From the NCBI GenBank assembly GCA_963783245.1, contig CAWAMS010000002.1:930001-994000 (forward strand): 64,000 bases of DNA. The letters run 5' to 3'. Below the pieces are notes generated by a model. The model searched no databases, was not told the DNA's origin, and was given only the letters and a program-made list of their open reading frames with translations. Of this stretch, positions 46,129 through 54,761 are shown one piece after another. This stretch comes from Bog-473 sp963783245 (GTDB lineage Bacteria > Actinomycetota > Acidimicrobiia > Acidimicrobiales > RAAP-2). Position numbers and translations under genes: made by a program. Positions within the stretch are counted from its first letter, which is position 1; each line of letters starts with the position of its first letter.

Positions 46129-47790
46129 TCAGCTCATCCAAATCTGTGTCGGCCAGATGGAGCCACCGATCATCCCATAGGCGGCGGCACCGGTTGGTGT
46201 CGTCGGATTGTTCCAGTTCTGCACCCTGGGCGTGCTCACCACGGCCCACACCGCGCGGTCCAGCCACAGATACGGTAGGTCGATGGCCAGCCGCTTGTTG
46301 ACGGTCTGGTACGCCATGGCGCGCGTGCCGGGATCGGGGCTGGTCCGGCCCAGCCGTAGGGCGGTCTCGATCTGGGGGTCCTTGTTGCGTGCCATGTTGA
46401 CCGCGAGCGAGCTGGACAAGATCGTCGTGGAGCTCCAGAAGATGTAGTTCAGGTCCGGATCGACGGCGCCGAACTGGCGCCACTCGAGCGCCTGGTACTT
46501 GCCCGCCAGGGCCAGGTTGATCAGGTTGTTCTGCTCGACGACGTTGTCCTTGACGACGAAGCCCACGTTCTCCCAGGCCTGCTGGAGGTACTGCTGCTCG
46601 CGCTCTGAAGTCGGTGAGTTGGGGGAACCCCAGGTGAAGCTCACCGGTTTCCCCGTGCTCTTGGCCACCTGCTGCACCAATTTTCTTGCTTCGGTCGGGT
46701 TGTAGGCGGGGTACGACGTCGTGGAGTAGTTGGGCGAGCCCGGGGTGAACAGGCCGTGGCTGACCGGGAGGACGTTCTCGTCGATCTCCTTGGCGTACTG
46801 GGGCCGGTTGATGGCCATGGCCGCGGCACGGCGGACCATAGGGTTGTCGAACGGCTCCGCCGCCACGTTGAGGAGGACGCAGTTCATGTCGGGCTGGCCG
46901 ACGAGATGCGTGCTGTCATCGACGTAGGCGTAGCTCTTGTTGCCCCGGAACTGGGTGATGACCTGCGGCGTGTCGGTGACCAGCATGTCGATGGTGCCCG
47001 ACTTGAGGGCTTCGGCCCGGGCTTCGGCGTCGACGATCGGCTTGAACGTGATCTCGTCGAGATAGGGCAGGCCCGGGCGCCAATAGTGCGGGTTGGCCGT
47101 CGCCGTGAAGTGGCTGTTGGGCGCCCATTCCTTGAACACGAAGGGACCGGTGCCCACGGGGTGGGCCGTCCCGCCGTTGGGCGCCGACAGCATCGACGGG
47201 GCGACCATGTACGCGAATTGGCCGCCCACGCCGCCGGCCAGGTAGAGCGGGAGCGAGACCCAGGGAGACTTCAGGTCCAAGCTGACCGACAGCGGTCCCG
47301 ATTGGCTGACCGAGGCGACGAGGGGGTTCAGGATCAGGCCCTGGAGAAGTGAGGCCTGCTGCGCCTTGAAGTTGGCCAGCAGCGCCTCGCCGTCGCATGG
47401 CGTGCCGTCGTGGAACACCACATCGGGCCGAACCGTGATGGTCCACGCGGTGTGGTCGGCGTTGGGCGTCACCGTTTGGGCCAGGTACGGCTGCCAGGCG
47501 CCTTTGGTGTCGATGATGGTCAGGGGATCGAAGACCGTGCGGGCGTACATGACGCCCACCTCGTCGAAGCGGGCGGTGGTCGGATTGAAGCCTGATTCCT
47601 CCGCGTCGACCCCGAACACGAGCGACCCGCCCTTTTTGGGTTTCGCCCTGGAGATCCCGTTCCCGGCCGCGGCGGCGGTCGCACCTGCACTGTCCGCCAG
47701 GTCGAGTCCGAGCACAGACGCACCGGCGATGCTGCCAGCGGCCGCCGCGCCTCGGACGAGCAGCGTCCGGCGGTTGAATGGCACTCCCAT
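46129..47790 (-). CDS. family 5 (peptide/nickel type) solute-binding protein with Tat signal
   Basis: 553 aa. A twin-arginine signal (NRRTLLVRGAAAAGSIAGASV) precedes a family 5 binding domain: GGSLVFGVDAEESGFNPT, TVFDPLTIIDTKGAWQPYLA, HDGTPCDGEALLANF, GTGPFVFKEW, NPHYWRPGLPYLDEITF and a full C-terminal lobe. Complete and unbroken. No oligopeptide permease or ATPase genes are nearby. Instead the response regulator starts 5 bases downstream, so it heads a four-gene sensing operon. ATG follows GGGGGGAGAGAGGG. Confidence 0.92.
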   Translation of the reverse strand: MGVPFNRRTLLVRGAAAAGSIAGASVLGLDLADSAGATAAAAGNGISRAKPKKGGSLVFGVDAEESGFNPTTARFDEVGVMYARTVFDPLTIIDTKGAWQPYLAQTVTPNADHTAWTITVRPDVVFHDGTPCDGEALLANFKAQQASLLQGLILNPLVASVSQSGPLSVSLDLKSPWVSLPLYLAGGVGGQFAYMVAPSMLSAPNGGTAHPVGTGPFVFKEWAPNSHFTATANPHYWRPGLPYLDEITFKPIVDAEARAEALKSGTIDMLVTDTPQVITQFRGNKSYAYVDDSTHLVGQPDMNCVLLNVAAEPFDNPMVRRAAAMAINRPQYAKEIDENVLPVSHGLFTPGSPNYSTTSYPAYNPTEARKLVQQVAKSTGKPVSFTWGSPNSPTSEREQQYLQQAWENVGFVVKDNVVEQNNLINLALAGKYQALEWRQFGAVDPDLNYIFWSSTTILSSSLAVNMARNKDPQIETALRLGRTSPDPGTRAMAYQTVNKRLAIDLPYLWLDRAVWAVVSTPRVQNWNNPTTPTGAAAYGMIGGSIWPTQIWMS

Positions 47791-47873
47791 GATCCCTCTC
47801 TCCCCCCAATGAGCCCCACGAAGTGGGACATCCCCCAGAGCCCCCGTGGGTGACGCAAGGGAGGTTAGTGGCC

Positions 47874-47901
47874 TTCGACGCCTTCCGTGACCCGGTACCC
47901 T
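47874..47901 (+). promoter_or_regulatory. candidate leaderless promoter of xerC
   Basis: TTCGAC (47874-47879), a 16-bp spacer and TACCCT (47896-47901) are followed by 7 nt and then ATG at 47909. Transcription would begin at or beside the start codon. No Shine-Dalgarno is present. Confidence 0.45.
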
Positions 47902-47908
47902 GGAAAAT

Positions 47909-48805
47909 ATGTCGGCGAACAGGGAGATTGCATCCGGGGACAGCCCTACGCCGGCGTGGGACCTTCTCGGTTTTGGAGAGTGGCTGACCGGGAGGTCCGA
48001 GGCGACGCGCCTGGCCTACGTGAGCGATCTTGCGGCCTTCGCGGAGTGGGTGGGCCGCAGCGGCGTCGATGGGCCCGATGGCGTGGACCGGCTCCATCTC
48101 CGGCGTTACCTCGCTTCTTTGGGGACCCGCCGACTGGCCCGTGCCACCGTGGCCCGCAAGGCGGCGGCCCTCCGGTGCTATTTCGCCTGGTCGGTCCGGC
48201 AGGGCCGTCTCACCGGGGACCCGGCCCGCAGCCTGAGAGCCCCCACGGGGAAGGGTCGCCTGCCCCGTGTGTTGTCGGAAGGGGAGATCGCAGCCCTCTT
48301 GGACCGGCCCACCGCATCGGCCCTCGATCAGCGGGATCACGCGGCGCTCGAACTGCTCTATGCCGCCGGCCTGCGGGTATCCGAGCTCTGCGGGCTCGAC
48401 CGTCGTGGCGTCGACCTCCACGGGCGCACCGTGACCGTGCTCGGAAAGGGGGGGAAGGAGCGCCGCGTCCCCATCCATGACCAGGCGGCCTCCGCCCTGG
48501 CGGAGTGGCTCGCCGACGGTCGCACCCAGATGCCCGGCCCCGCCGACGCCGTGTTCGTGAACCAACGCGGCGCCCGGTTGGGGCCCCGTGACGTGCGCCG
48601 GATCTTGGACCGCCTCGCCCTGTCGCCGACGCACCCGCATGCGCTGCGCCACACGTTCGCCACCCATCTGCTCGACGGTGGCGCCGACCTCAGGGTCGTC
48701 CAGGAGTTGTTGGGCCACGCCAGCCTGGCCACGACCCAGATTTACACGCACGTGAGCAAGGAACGGCTGCGCGCGGTCTACGAGGGGACACATCCCCGGG
48801 CTTGA
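47909..48805 (+). CDS. xerC: tyrosine recombinase XerC
   Basis: 298 aa. The N-terminal SAM-like core-binding domain (EATRLAYVSDLAAFAEW) is followed by the catalytic domain with Arg156 in AAGLRVSELCGL, Lys in GKGGKERRVP, His244 and Arg247 in HPHALRHTFATHLL, His270 in LLGHASLATTQ and Tyr279 in QIYTHV. It resolves chromosome dimers at dif. The position before rpsB is conserved in actinobacteria, so this is the housekeeping enzyme and not a phage integrase. Confidence 0.93.
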   Translation: MSANREIASGDSPTPAWDLLGFGEWLTGRSEATRLAYVSDLAAFAEWVGRSGVDGPDGVDRLHLRRYLASLGTRRLARATVARKAAALRCYFAWSVRQGRLTGDPARSLRAPTGKGRLPRVLSEGEIAALLDRPTASALDQRDHAALELLYAAGLRVSELCGLDRRGVDLHGRTVTVLGKGGKERRVPIHDQAASALAEWLADGRTQMPGPADAVFVNQRGARLGPRDVRRILDRLALSPTHPHALRHTFATHLLDGGADLRVVQELLGHASLATTQIYTHVSKERLRAVYEGTHPRA

Positions 48806-48819
48806 CGCCCGATCTGCGG

Positions 48820-48837
48820 GGCCCGGCTGACCGGGCC
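48820..48837 (+). terminator. GC hairpin downstream of xerC, possible terminator
   Basis: GGCCCGG-CTGA-CCGGGCC forms a perfect 7-bp stem with a 4-base loop, 15 bases after the xerC stop. There is no T tract, so it may pause rather than end transcription. The rest of the 209-base gap to rpsB shows no clear promoter. Confidence 0.4.
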
Positions 48838-49014
48838 GGCAACGGGGGCGAAGGGCCAGGCCGGGCGAGTCCCGGGCTCGGAGCGGCTACCATGGAATGG
48901 CTCACCGAGCGGTGGGCGGCATCACCGACCAACACGCACCTTGGCGCGAACCACGGTCGCCTCTCTTCCTGAGGGGTGCTGCGCCCTGGGGAGCAACCGA
49001 ACGGAGGAATACGT

Positions 49015-49935
49015 ATGGCCGTCGTTTCCATGCGACAGCTGCTGGAAGCCGGGGTCCACTTCGGCCACCAGACGCGCCGATGGAACCCGAAGATGAAGCG
49101 CTTCATTCTGGGCGAGCGCAACGGGATCTATCTGATCGATCTGCGCAAGACCCTGACCGGGGTGGAATCCGCCTACTCCTACGTCCGGGACCTTGTCGCC
49201 GGAGGCGGGACCATCCTCTTCGTCGGGACGAAGAAGCAGACGCAGGGCCCCGTGGCCGAGTATGCAGAGGCGTGTGGGATGCCCTTCGTCAACCAGCGCT
49301 GGCTGGGCGGCATGCTCACCAACTTCTCGACCGTGTCGGGACGGGTCAAGCGGATGCAGGAGCTGCGGACGATGCAGGCCGCCGGAGACTTCGAGGGGAT
49401 GCCAAAGCGGGAAGCGCTCCAGCATTCACGTGAGTTGGAGAAGCTGAGCCGGAACCTGGGCGGCATCGCCAACCTCGAGCGCCTGCCCAACGCGATCTTC
49501 GTGATCGACACCAAAAAAGAGCACATCGCCGTGACCGAGGCCCGCAAGCTCGGTCTCCCGGTCGTGGCTGTCGTCGACACCAACTGCGACCCCGACGTGA
49601 TCGATTACGTCATCCCGGGCAACGACGACGCGATCCGCTCGGGCTCGCTCATGTGCCGGGTGTTGGCCGACGCCGTCGTCGAGGGCCGCTTCATCGCCGA
49701 GCACCGGCGCAAGAACGCGCCGCCGGTGACCGAAGAGGTCAACACGGGACCGTCGCCGCGGCAGAGGCGGGTACCACCACCGCCGGCCGCCACGGCGGAG
49801 ACGTCGGAGGCCGGGGCAACGCCGATCGACGCAGCGACGCCGACCGACGCAGCCACGCCGACCGACGCAGCCGGTCAATCGGCGGTCGAGCCCGAGGCGG
49901 AGCTGGCCGAAGTGACGACAGGAGCAGAGGCCTGA
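49015..49935 (+). CDS. rpsB: 30S ribosomal protein S2
   Basis: 306 aa. It begins MAVVSMRQLLEAGVHFGHQT and includes RRWNPKMKRFI, FVNQRWLGGMLTNFSTV and VIDTKKEHIAVTEARKLGLP, all S2 hallmarks. Compared with the usual 230-260 aa it has a C-terminal tail of about 60 residues with Ala/Thr/Pro/Asp repeats (TPTDAATPTDAA). GGAGG lies 9 bases before the ATG. An in-frame ATG at 48976 is unlikely. Confidence 0.97.
   Translation: MAVVSMRQLLEAGVHFGHQTRRWNPKMKRFILGERNGIYLIDLRKTLTGVESAYSYVRDLVAGGGTILFVGTKKQTQGPVAEYAEACGMPFVNQRWLGGMLTNFSTVSGRVKRMQELRTMQAAGDFEGMPKREALQHSRELEKLSRNLGGIANLERLPNAIFVIDTKKEHIAVTEARKLGLPVVAVVDTNCDPDVIDYVIPGNDDAIRSGSLMCRVLADAVVEGRFIAEHRRKNAPPVTEEVNTGPSPRQRRVPPPPAATAETSEAGATPIDAATPTDAATPTDAAGQSAVEPEAELAEVTTGAEA
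49816..49872 (+). repeat. 18-bp in-frame repeats in the rpsB tail
   Basis: Units of GCAGC(G/C)ACGCCGACCGAC repeat two to three times and encode AATPTD. This is another in-frame tandem expansion, in a disordered tail. Confidence 0.88.
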
Positions 49936-49937
49936 CC

Positions 49938-50732
49938 GTGCCGAACTTCACCGCAAAAGACATCCAACGCCTTCGCCAGGCCACCGGCGCAGGCATGCTC
50001 GCCTGCAAGGAGGCGCTCACGGAGACTGACGGCGACTACGACGCAGCCCTCCAGCTCTTACGCGTCAAGGGCCTGGCCGGCGCAGCGAAGCGTGCCGACC
50101 GCGAGGCCTCCGAGGGCGCCGTGGCCGCGGTGCGGTCCGGTGACGCTGCCGCGGTCGTCGAGCTGCGTTGCGAGACCGACTTCGTGGCCAAAGCCGATGA
50201 ATTCGTTGCACTCACCGACGAATTGGCGGCCCTGGTTGCCGCCAAGGGCGAGGATGCCGTCGGCGAACTGAGCGACGAGATCGACCGCTTGCGCACGACG
50301 CTCAAAGAGAACATCTCCGTCGGGAAGGTACGCCAACTGGTCGCGCAACCCGGGCAGGTGGTCGACACGTACACCCACCAGCAAGCAGGGCGCGGTGTCA
50401 ACGCAGTGGCCGTGGTCATCGACGGCGGCGACGAGGAGTTGGCCCACAACATCGCCGTCCACATCGCGTTCACCAAGCCTGCCTATCTGAGCCGTGACGA
50501 CGTGCCCGAGGAGGACATCGCAGCGGAACGGGCGACCGTGGCCGAGATCAGCCGCAACGAAGGCAAGCCGGAGGCCGCGCTGGACAAGATCGTCGACGGC
50601 CGGATGAACGGATGGTTCAAGGATCGGGTCCTCTTGGACCAGTCCTACGTGAGGGACGAGAAGCAGACGATCGCGGGCATGCTCGGGTCGGCTCGCATCG
50701 TTGCCTTCGCGCAGGTCGTCGTCGGCGCCTGA
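49938..50732 (+). CDS. tsf: elongation factor Ts
   Basis: Guanine-nucleotide exchange factor for EF-Tu, 264 aa. The N-terminal UBA domain LRQATGAGMLACKEALTETDGDYDAA, the signature VELRCETDFVAKADEF and a C-terminal VLLDQSYVRDEKQTI are present. GTG start 3 bases after the rpsB stop. The rpsB-tsf-pyrH-frr order is standard. Confidence 0.97.
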   Translation: MPNFTAKDIQRLRQATGAGMLACKEALTETDGDYDAALQLLRVKGLAGAAKRADREASEGAVAAVRSGDAAAVVELRCETDFVAKADEFVALTDELAALVAAKGEDAVGELSDEIDRLRTTLKENISVGKVRQLVAQPGQVVDTYTHQQAGRGVNAVAVVIDGGDEELAHNIAVHIAFTKPAYLSRDDVPEEDIAAERATVAEISRNEGKPEAALDKIVDGRMNGWFKDRVLLDQSYVRDEKQTIAGMLGSARIVAFAQVVVGA

Positions 50733-50746
50733 GGCCTACTGCAAAG

Positions 50747-51467
50747 GTGGGAGAACCGCGCCGCATCGTCCTCAAGATGTCGGGGGAAGCATTAGCTTCG
50801 TCCGCCTCTGACGAGACCATTGACGCAGCCACCGTCGAGCGCATGGCCAAGGAGATGAGCCGCGCCATGGACGGCGGCGGACTCGAGTTGGCGGTGGTGG
50901 TCGGTGGCGGCAACATCTGGCGTGGCACGACGGGCGAGAGCGGGGGCATGGACCGCGCCACGTCGGACACGATGGGCATGCTCGGAACGGTGATCAACGC
51001 ACTGGCCCTCCAGGACGCCCTCGAGCAGCAGGGGCAGCCGACGCGGGTCCTCGAGCGCGCTCAGCATGGCCGAGGTGGCCGAGCCCTACATCCGCCGTCG
51101 TGCCATCCGGCACCTCGAAAAAGGGCGCATCGTGGTCTTCGCGGCCGGCATGGGCAATCCGTTCTTCACGACGGACACCCCGGCTGCCCTGCGGGCGGCG
51201 GAGATCGGGGCCGAGATGCTGTGCAAGGGCACCCACTCGGGTGTCGACGGTGTCTATTCGGCCGATCCCAAGCTCGACCCCACGGCCACGCGCTACGACG
51301 AGATCTCCTTCATGGAGGTGATCAACCGTGATCTCCGGGTCATGGATCTCACGGCCATCACATTCTGCAAGGACAACAACCTCCCTATCAGGGTTTTCGA
51401 CCTGATGATCCCCGGCAACATCCCACGCGCACTCAGTGGTGAGCAGATCGGTACGCTGGTCCGCTAA
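50747..51467 (+). CDS. pyrH: uridylate kinase (one frameshift)
   Basis: Phosphorylates UMP in pyrimidine synthesis. RRIVLKMSGEALAS, VVVGGGNIWRG, DTMGMLGTVINALALQDALE, then after the shift MAEVAEPYIRRRAIRHLEKG, FAAGMGNPFFTTDTPAALRA, CKGTHSGVDGVYSADPK and IPGNIPRAL. Near 51053 one extra base (around CTCGAGCGCG) separates VL from SALSMAEVAEPY. About 239 aa. GTG start at 50747; the TAA stop overlaps the frr ATG (TAATG). Confidence 0.94.
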
Positions 51468-52036
51468 TGGACGACGATCTGGCCGGCCTGGTTCTCGACG
51501 ACACCCGGGAGAAGATGCACAAGGCCATTGACCATGTGCGCTCTGAAATGAGCAATGTGCGCACCGGCCGGGCTTCGTCAGCCTTGCTCGAGCCCTTGAT
51601 GGTCGACTACTACGGGACGTCGACCGCGTTGCGGCAGCTGGCCGGTTTCAGCGTGCCCGATGCCATGCTGTTGGTGGTGACGCCCTACGACAAAAGCTCT
51701 CTGGGTGCCATCGAGAAGGCCATCATGACCTCGGACCTGGGCATCAACCCGACCAACGACGGCAACGTCATCAGGTTGGCGTTCCCACCGCTCACCGAAG
51801 AGCGGCGCAAGGAGCTGGTCAAGGTCGTGCGGCACAAGGCCGAGGAGGCCAAGGTGGCGGTGCGCAACCTGCGCCGGTCCGGGCGGCACGAGCTCGATGC
51901 GTTGCAGAAGGACGGTTCACTCTCCACCGACGAGCTGGAGCGTGTCGAGAAGGACCTTGACAAAATCACCCAAGAGCAGGTGAGCGCCATCGATCAGTTG
52001 TTGGCGCAAAAAGAGCGCGAACTCCTGCAGGTCTGA
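51467..52036 (+). CDS. frr: ribosome recycling factor
   Basis: 189 aa. The signature VRTGRASSALLEPLMVDYYG, NDGNVIRLAFPPLTEERRKELVK, AKVAVRNLRRSGRHELD and a C-terminal LDKITQEQVSAIDQL are all present. It splits the post-termination ribosome with EF-G. The ATG overlaps the pyrH stop. Confidence 0.97.
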   Translation: MDDDLAGLVLDDTREKMHKAIDHVRSEMSNVRTGRASSALLEPLMVDYYGTSTALRQLAGFSVPDAMLLVVTPYDKSSLGAIEKAIMTSDLGINPTNDGNVIRLAFPPLTEERRKELVKVVRHKAEEAKVAVRNLRRSGRHELDALQKDGSLSTDELERVEKDLDKITQEQVSAIDQLLAQKERELLQV

Positions 52037-52048
52037 GGGGGTAAAGAC

Positions 52049-53569
52049 ATGGCCGACGAGACAGACGGATTCGACAACCAGGGCTCTCTCGACAACGAGG
52101 GCCTCGGGGGGATCGACGATCCCACGGGCGTCGACGAGGAGACGCCGAGTTACCGCTCGGGTCGCGTGCGGATCATCGGTGCCGAGCCGGCGGGGGATGC
52201 CGTCCACGAAGTGACGGGACCGGTCGTCGAAGAGAACCCCGACATGCCGCACTGGAACGATGCGCCGACCGGTCAGGTTCCCGCCGTTCTCGATCGCGGG
52301 AACGGTGACGAGCAGGCCCTGGCGCCCCCCACCTGGCGTGAAGAGGACTCGGACTGGGCGGCGCACGAAGAGCTCTTCGAGCCCTCCATGCTTTCCGATG
52401 AGCTCCCCGCGGTGGGCTCCATGATGAACAACAACAACGACGATCTCGTCGACATGGAGCGCCAACCCTGGCGCTTCGACGCCATCGACCTGCCCGACGA
52501 CGACACGCTCGTGATCGTCGAGACGGAGCCCGATCTCGAGCCCGAGCCGATTCCCGTGCGCGTGGCACCGGCGGCGCCGTACGCGTCGACCGTGACGGAG
52601 GCGCCTGATCAGACGGTCTCGGTTCCGAGCTCCTTCGACGCGGCCGACACCCGGTTGGCGCCCCCGGTCCCCCCGCAGCCCCGGGTCCGCGCACCGCGGA
52701 CGAGCCGCCTGAACGATGAGGCGCCGAACGCGAACACGGGTGGCACGTCGGGGCGCAACATGCAGCTTGCATGGGGCTCGGGACTGCTCCTCGGGGTCTT
52801 GGTGCTCATCTGCGCCCACTTCGGCAATTTCGCCTCCGTGGTCCTCCTGACGATCGTCGTGCTCTTGGCAGCCGCCGAGGGGTTCGCCGCCTTCCGGACC
52901 GCCAAGTACCACCCGGCCACACTGCTCGGACTGGTCGCCACCCTTTCGCTGATGATCGAGACCTACAACAAGGGTGTCGCCGCCCTGCCCCTGGTCCTCG
53001 TGGTTGTGGTTGCCGCATCCTTCCTCTGGTACCTGGCCCGCGTGGAGCCGGCGGCCGACCCGGTGGCCGGCATCTCCTCGACCGTCTTCGTCACGGTCTG
53101 GATCGCCGGCTTCGGTTCGTTCGGGGCGCTGCTGCTCAATCCGACCCTCTTCCCGAACCGTCACGGCGTGGCGTTCCTCCTGGCGGCGGTCCTCACGACG
53201 GTGGCCGCCGACGTGGCGTCGCTCCTGGTGGGCTCGGCCTTCGGCCGTCATCCCCTGGCACCGTCGATCAGCCCGAACAAAACCTGGGAGGGGTTCCTCG
53301 GCGGGGCGGTAGCCGCCATCCTGGTCGCGGTGATCGTGGTGCACTTCATCCATCCGTGGACGATCGGCAAAGCCCTGGTGCTGGGCATCGTGGTGGCCGT
53401 CGCTGCGCCCCTGGGTGATCTCAGTCAGTCGATGATCAAGCGCAATCTGGGCGTGAAGGACATGGGCCGGCTCATGCCGGGACATGGCGGCATCCTCGAT
53501 CGGGTCGACGGCCTGCTCTTCGTCCTCCCCGCCACGTACTTCGTGGTCAAAGCGTTCCACCTCGGGTGA
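52049..53569 (+). CDS. cdsA: phosphatidate cytidylyltransferase with long acidic N-terminal extension
   Basis: Makes CDP-diacylglycerol for phospholipid synthesis. The C-terminal 265 residues hold about seven membrane segments and the CDP-DAG synthase signature (SPNKTWEGFLGG, then GDLSQSMIKRNLGVKDMG and PGHGGILDRVDG). The first 235 residues are hydrophilic and acidic, with PNMPHW-like and Pro/Arg stretches, far longer than the usual few residues. The extension is in the same frame without interruption. GGGGG lies before the ATG at 52049. Confidence 0.93.
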   Translation: MADETDGFDNQGSLDNEGLGGIDDPTGVDEETPSYRSGRVRIIGAEPAGDAVHEVTGPVVEENPDMPHWNDAPTGQVPAVLDRGNGDEQALAPPTWREEDSDWAAHEELFEPSMLSDELPAVGSMMNNNNDDLVDMERQPWRFDAIDLPDDDTLVIVETEPDLEPEPIPVRVAPAAPYASTVTEAPDQTVSVPSSFDAADTRLAPPVPPQPRVRAPRTSRLNDEAPNANTGGTSGRNMQLAWGSGLLLGVLVLICAHFGNFASVVLLTIVVLLAAAEGFAAFRTAKYHPATLLGLVATLSLMIETYNKGVAALPLVLVVVVAASFLWYLARVEPAADPVAGISSTVFVTVWIAGFGSFGALLLNPTLFPNRHGVAFLLAAVLTTVAADVASLLVGSAFGRHPLAPSISPNKTWEGFLGGAVAAILVAVIVVHFIHPWTIGKALVLGIVVAVAAPLGDLSQSMIKRNLGVKDMGRLMPGHGGILDRVDGLLFVLPATYFVVKAFHLG

Positions 53570-53573
53570 GCTG

Positions 53574-54761
53574 ATGCGCACCGTCAGCCTGCTGGGATCG
53601 ACCGGCTCGATCGGCACCCAGGCCGTGGATGTGCTGCTGGGGGAGCCCGAGCGGTTCCGGGTGGTCGCCCTCGCCGCACAGAGGTCCACGGACACGCTGC
53701 TGGCCCAGGCGGCCGAACTGCACCCGGAGATCGTCGTCATCGGTGACGAGTCGCTCTACGGACTGGTGCGCGACGGCGTCCCCCGGGGGACGGAGGTGCT
53801 GGTCGGTACCGCCGGCCTGGTGGCCGCGGCCGCCTGCGCCGACGTCGTGCTCAATGCCGTCGTCGGTTTCGCCGGGCTGCCGGTCACGATGGCCGCACTC
53901 GAGGCGGGCAATCGCCTCGCGCTGGCCAACAAGGAGTCGCTGATCGCCGGGGCCCCGGTCGTGCAAAAGGCGAGGCGCACGCCCGGCGCGGAGATCGTGC
54001 CCGTGGACTCCGAGCACTGCGCCGTCCACCAGTGCCTGGCCGCACTCGACGGTCAGACGGCGGTCGCCCGCCTCCTTCTCACGGCGTCAGGTGGGCCCTT
54101 CCGGGGCCGGACCACGGCGGAGTTGGACAAGGTCACCGTCGCCGAGGCGTTGGCCCATCCCACGTGGAGCATGGGGCCCAAGATCACCATTGACTCGTCG
54201 ACACTCATGAACAAGGGCCTCGAGGTGATCGAGGCCCACGAACTGTTCGGGATCACCTACGACCGCATCGACATCGTCGTGCACCCGCAGTCGATCGTGC
54301 ACTCGATGGTGGAATTGCGTGACGGCTCGACGCTGGCCCAACTGTCCGCGCCGGACATGCGGCTGCCGATCGGCTACGCGCTGGGCTGGCCCGACCGCTC
54401 GTCGGTCCCTTTCGGCGCCCTGGACTGGACCAGCCCGACGACCTTGACCTTCGAACCACCGGACCGTTCGGTATTCCGCTGCATCGATCTGGCCTACAGC
54501 GCCGGGATCAGCGGTGGGTCTGCACCGGCCTGGCTGAGCGCGGCCAACGAGATCGCGGTCGAGGCATTTCTGGCCGGTGCGATGACCTGGAGCGGGATCG
54601 CCGATGTCGTCGCCGAGACGCTCGAGGCGTGGCGGGATGAGCCCATTGAGCAGGTGGAATCCGTACTGGCCGCCGACGAGGAGGCCCGCGCCCGCGCCAG
54701 GGAAGTGGTAGCCCGCCGTACTGGAACAGGTACCGCGGAGGTAGCCTTACCACTGGTATGA
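53574..54761 (+). CDS. dxr: 1-deoxy-D-xylulose-5-phosphate reductoisomerase
   Basis: Second step of the MEP isoprenoid pathway, 395 aa. The NADPH motif LLGSTGSIGTQAVDVL, LALANKESLIAG, the metal/substrate region VPVDSEHCAVHQCL, LLTASGGPF and HPTWSMGPKITIDSSTLMNKGLEVIEA all match. An ATG at 53574 lies 4 bases after the cdsA stop. Its stop overlaps the protease ATG (ATGA). With ispG two genes later, part of the MEP pathway is clustered here. Confidence 0.96.
   Translation: MRTVSLLGSTGSIGTQAVDVLLGEPERFRVVALAAQRSTDTLLAQAAELHPEIVVIGDESLYGLVRDGVPRGTEVLVGTAGLVAAAACADVVLNAVVGFAGLPVTMAALEAGNRLALANKESLIAGAPVVQKARRTPGAEIVPVDSEHCAVHQCLAALDGQTAVARLLLTASGGPFRGRTTAELDKVTVAEALAHPTWSMGPKITIDSSTLMNKGLEVIEAHELFGITYDRIDIVVHPQSIVHSMVELRDGSTLAQLSAPDMRLPIGYALGWPDRSSVPFGALDWTSPTTLTFEPPDRSVFRCIDLAYSAGISGGSAPAWLSAANEIAVEAFLAGAMTWSGIADVVAETLEAWRDEPIEQVESVLAADEEARARAREVVARRTGTGTAEVALPLV

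Noticed and set aside
47909..48805. Phage integrase or integrative element at the tyrosine recombinase
   Set aside because: It stands directly before rpsB in conserved order, has XerC length and motifs, and no att repeats or phage genes are nearby.
51917..53740. 607-codon minus-strand frame opposite frr and cdsA
   Set aside because: Antisense to genes with full family signatures; composition (His, Arg, Asp runs) is that of a shadow frame.
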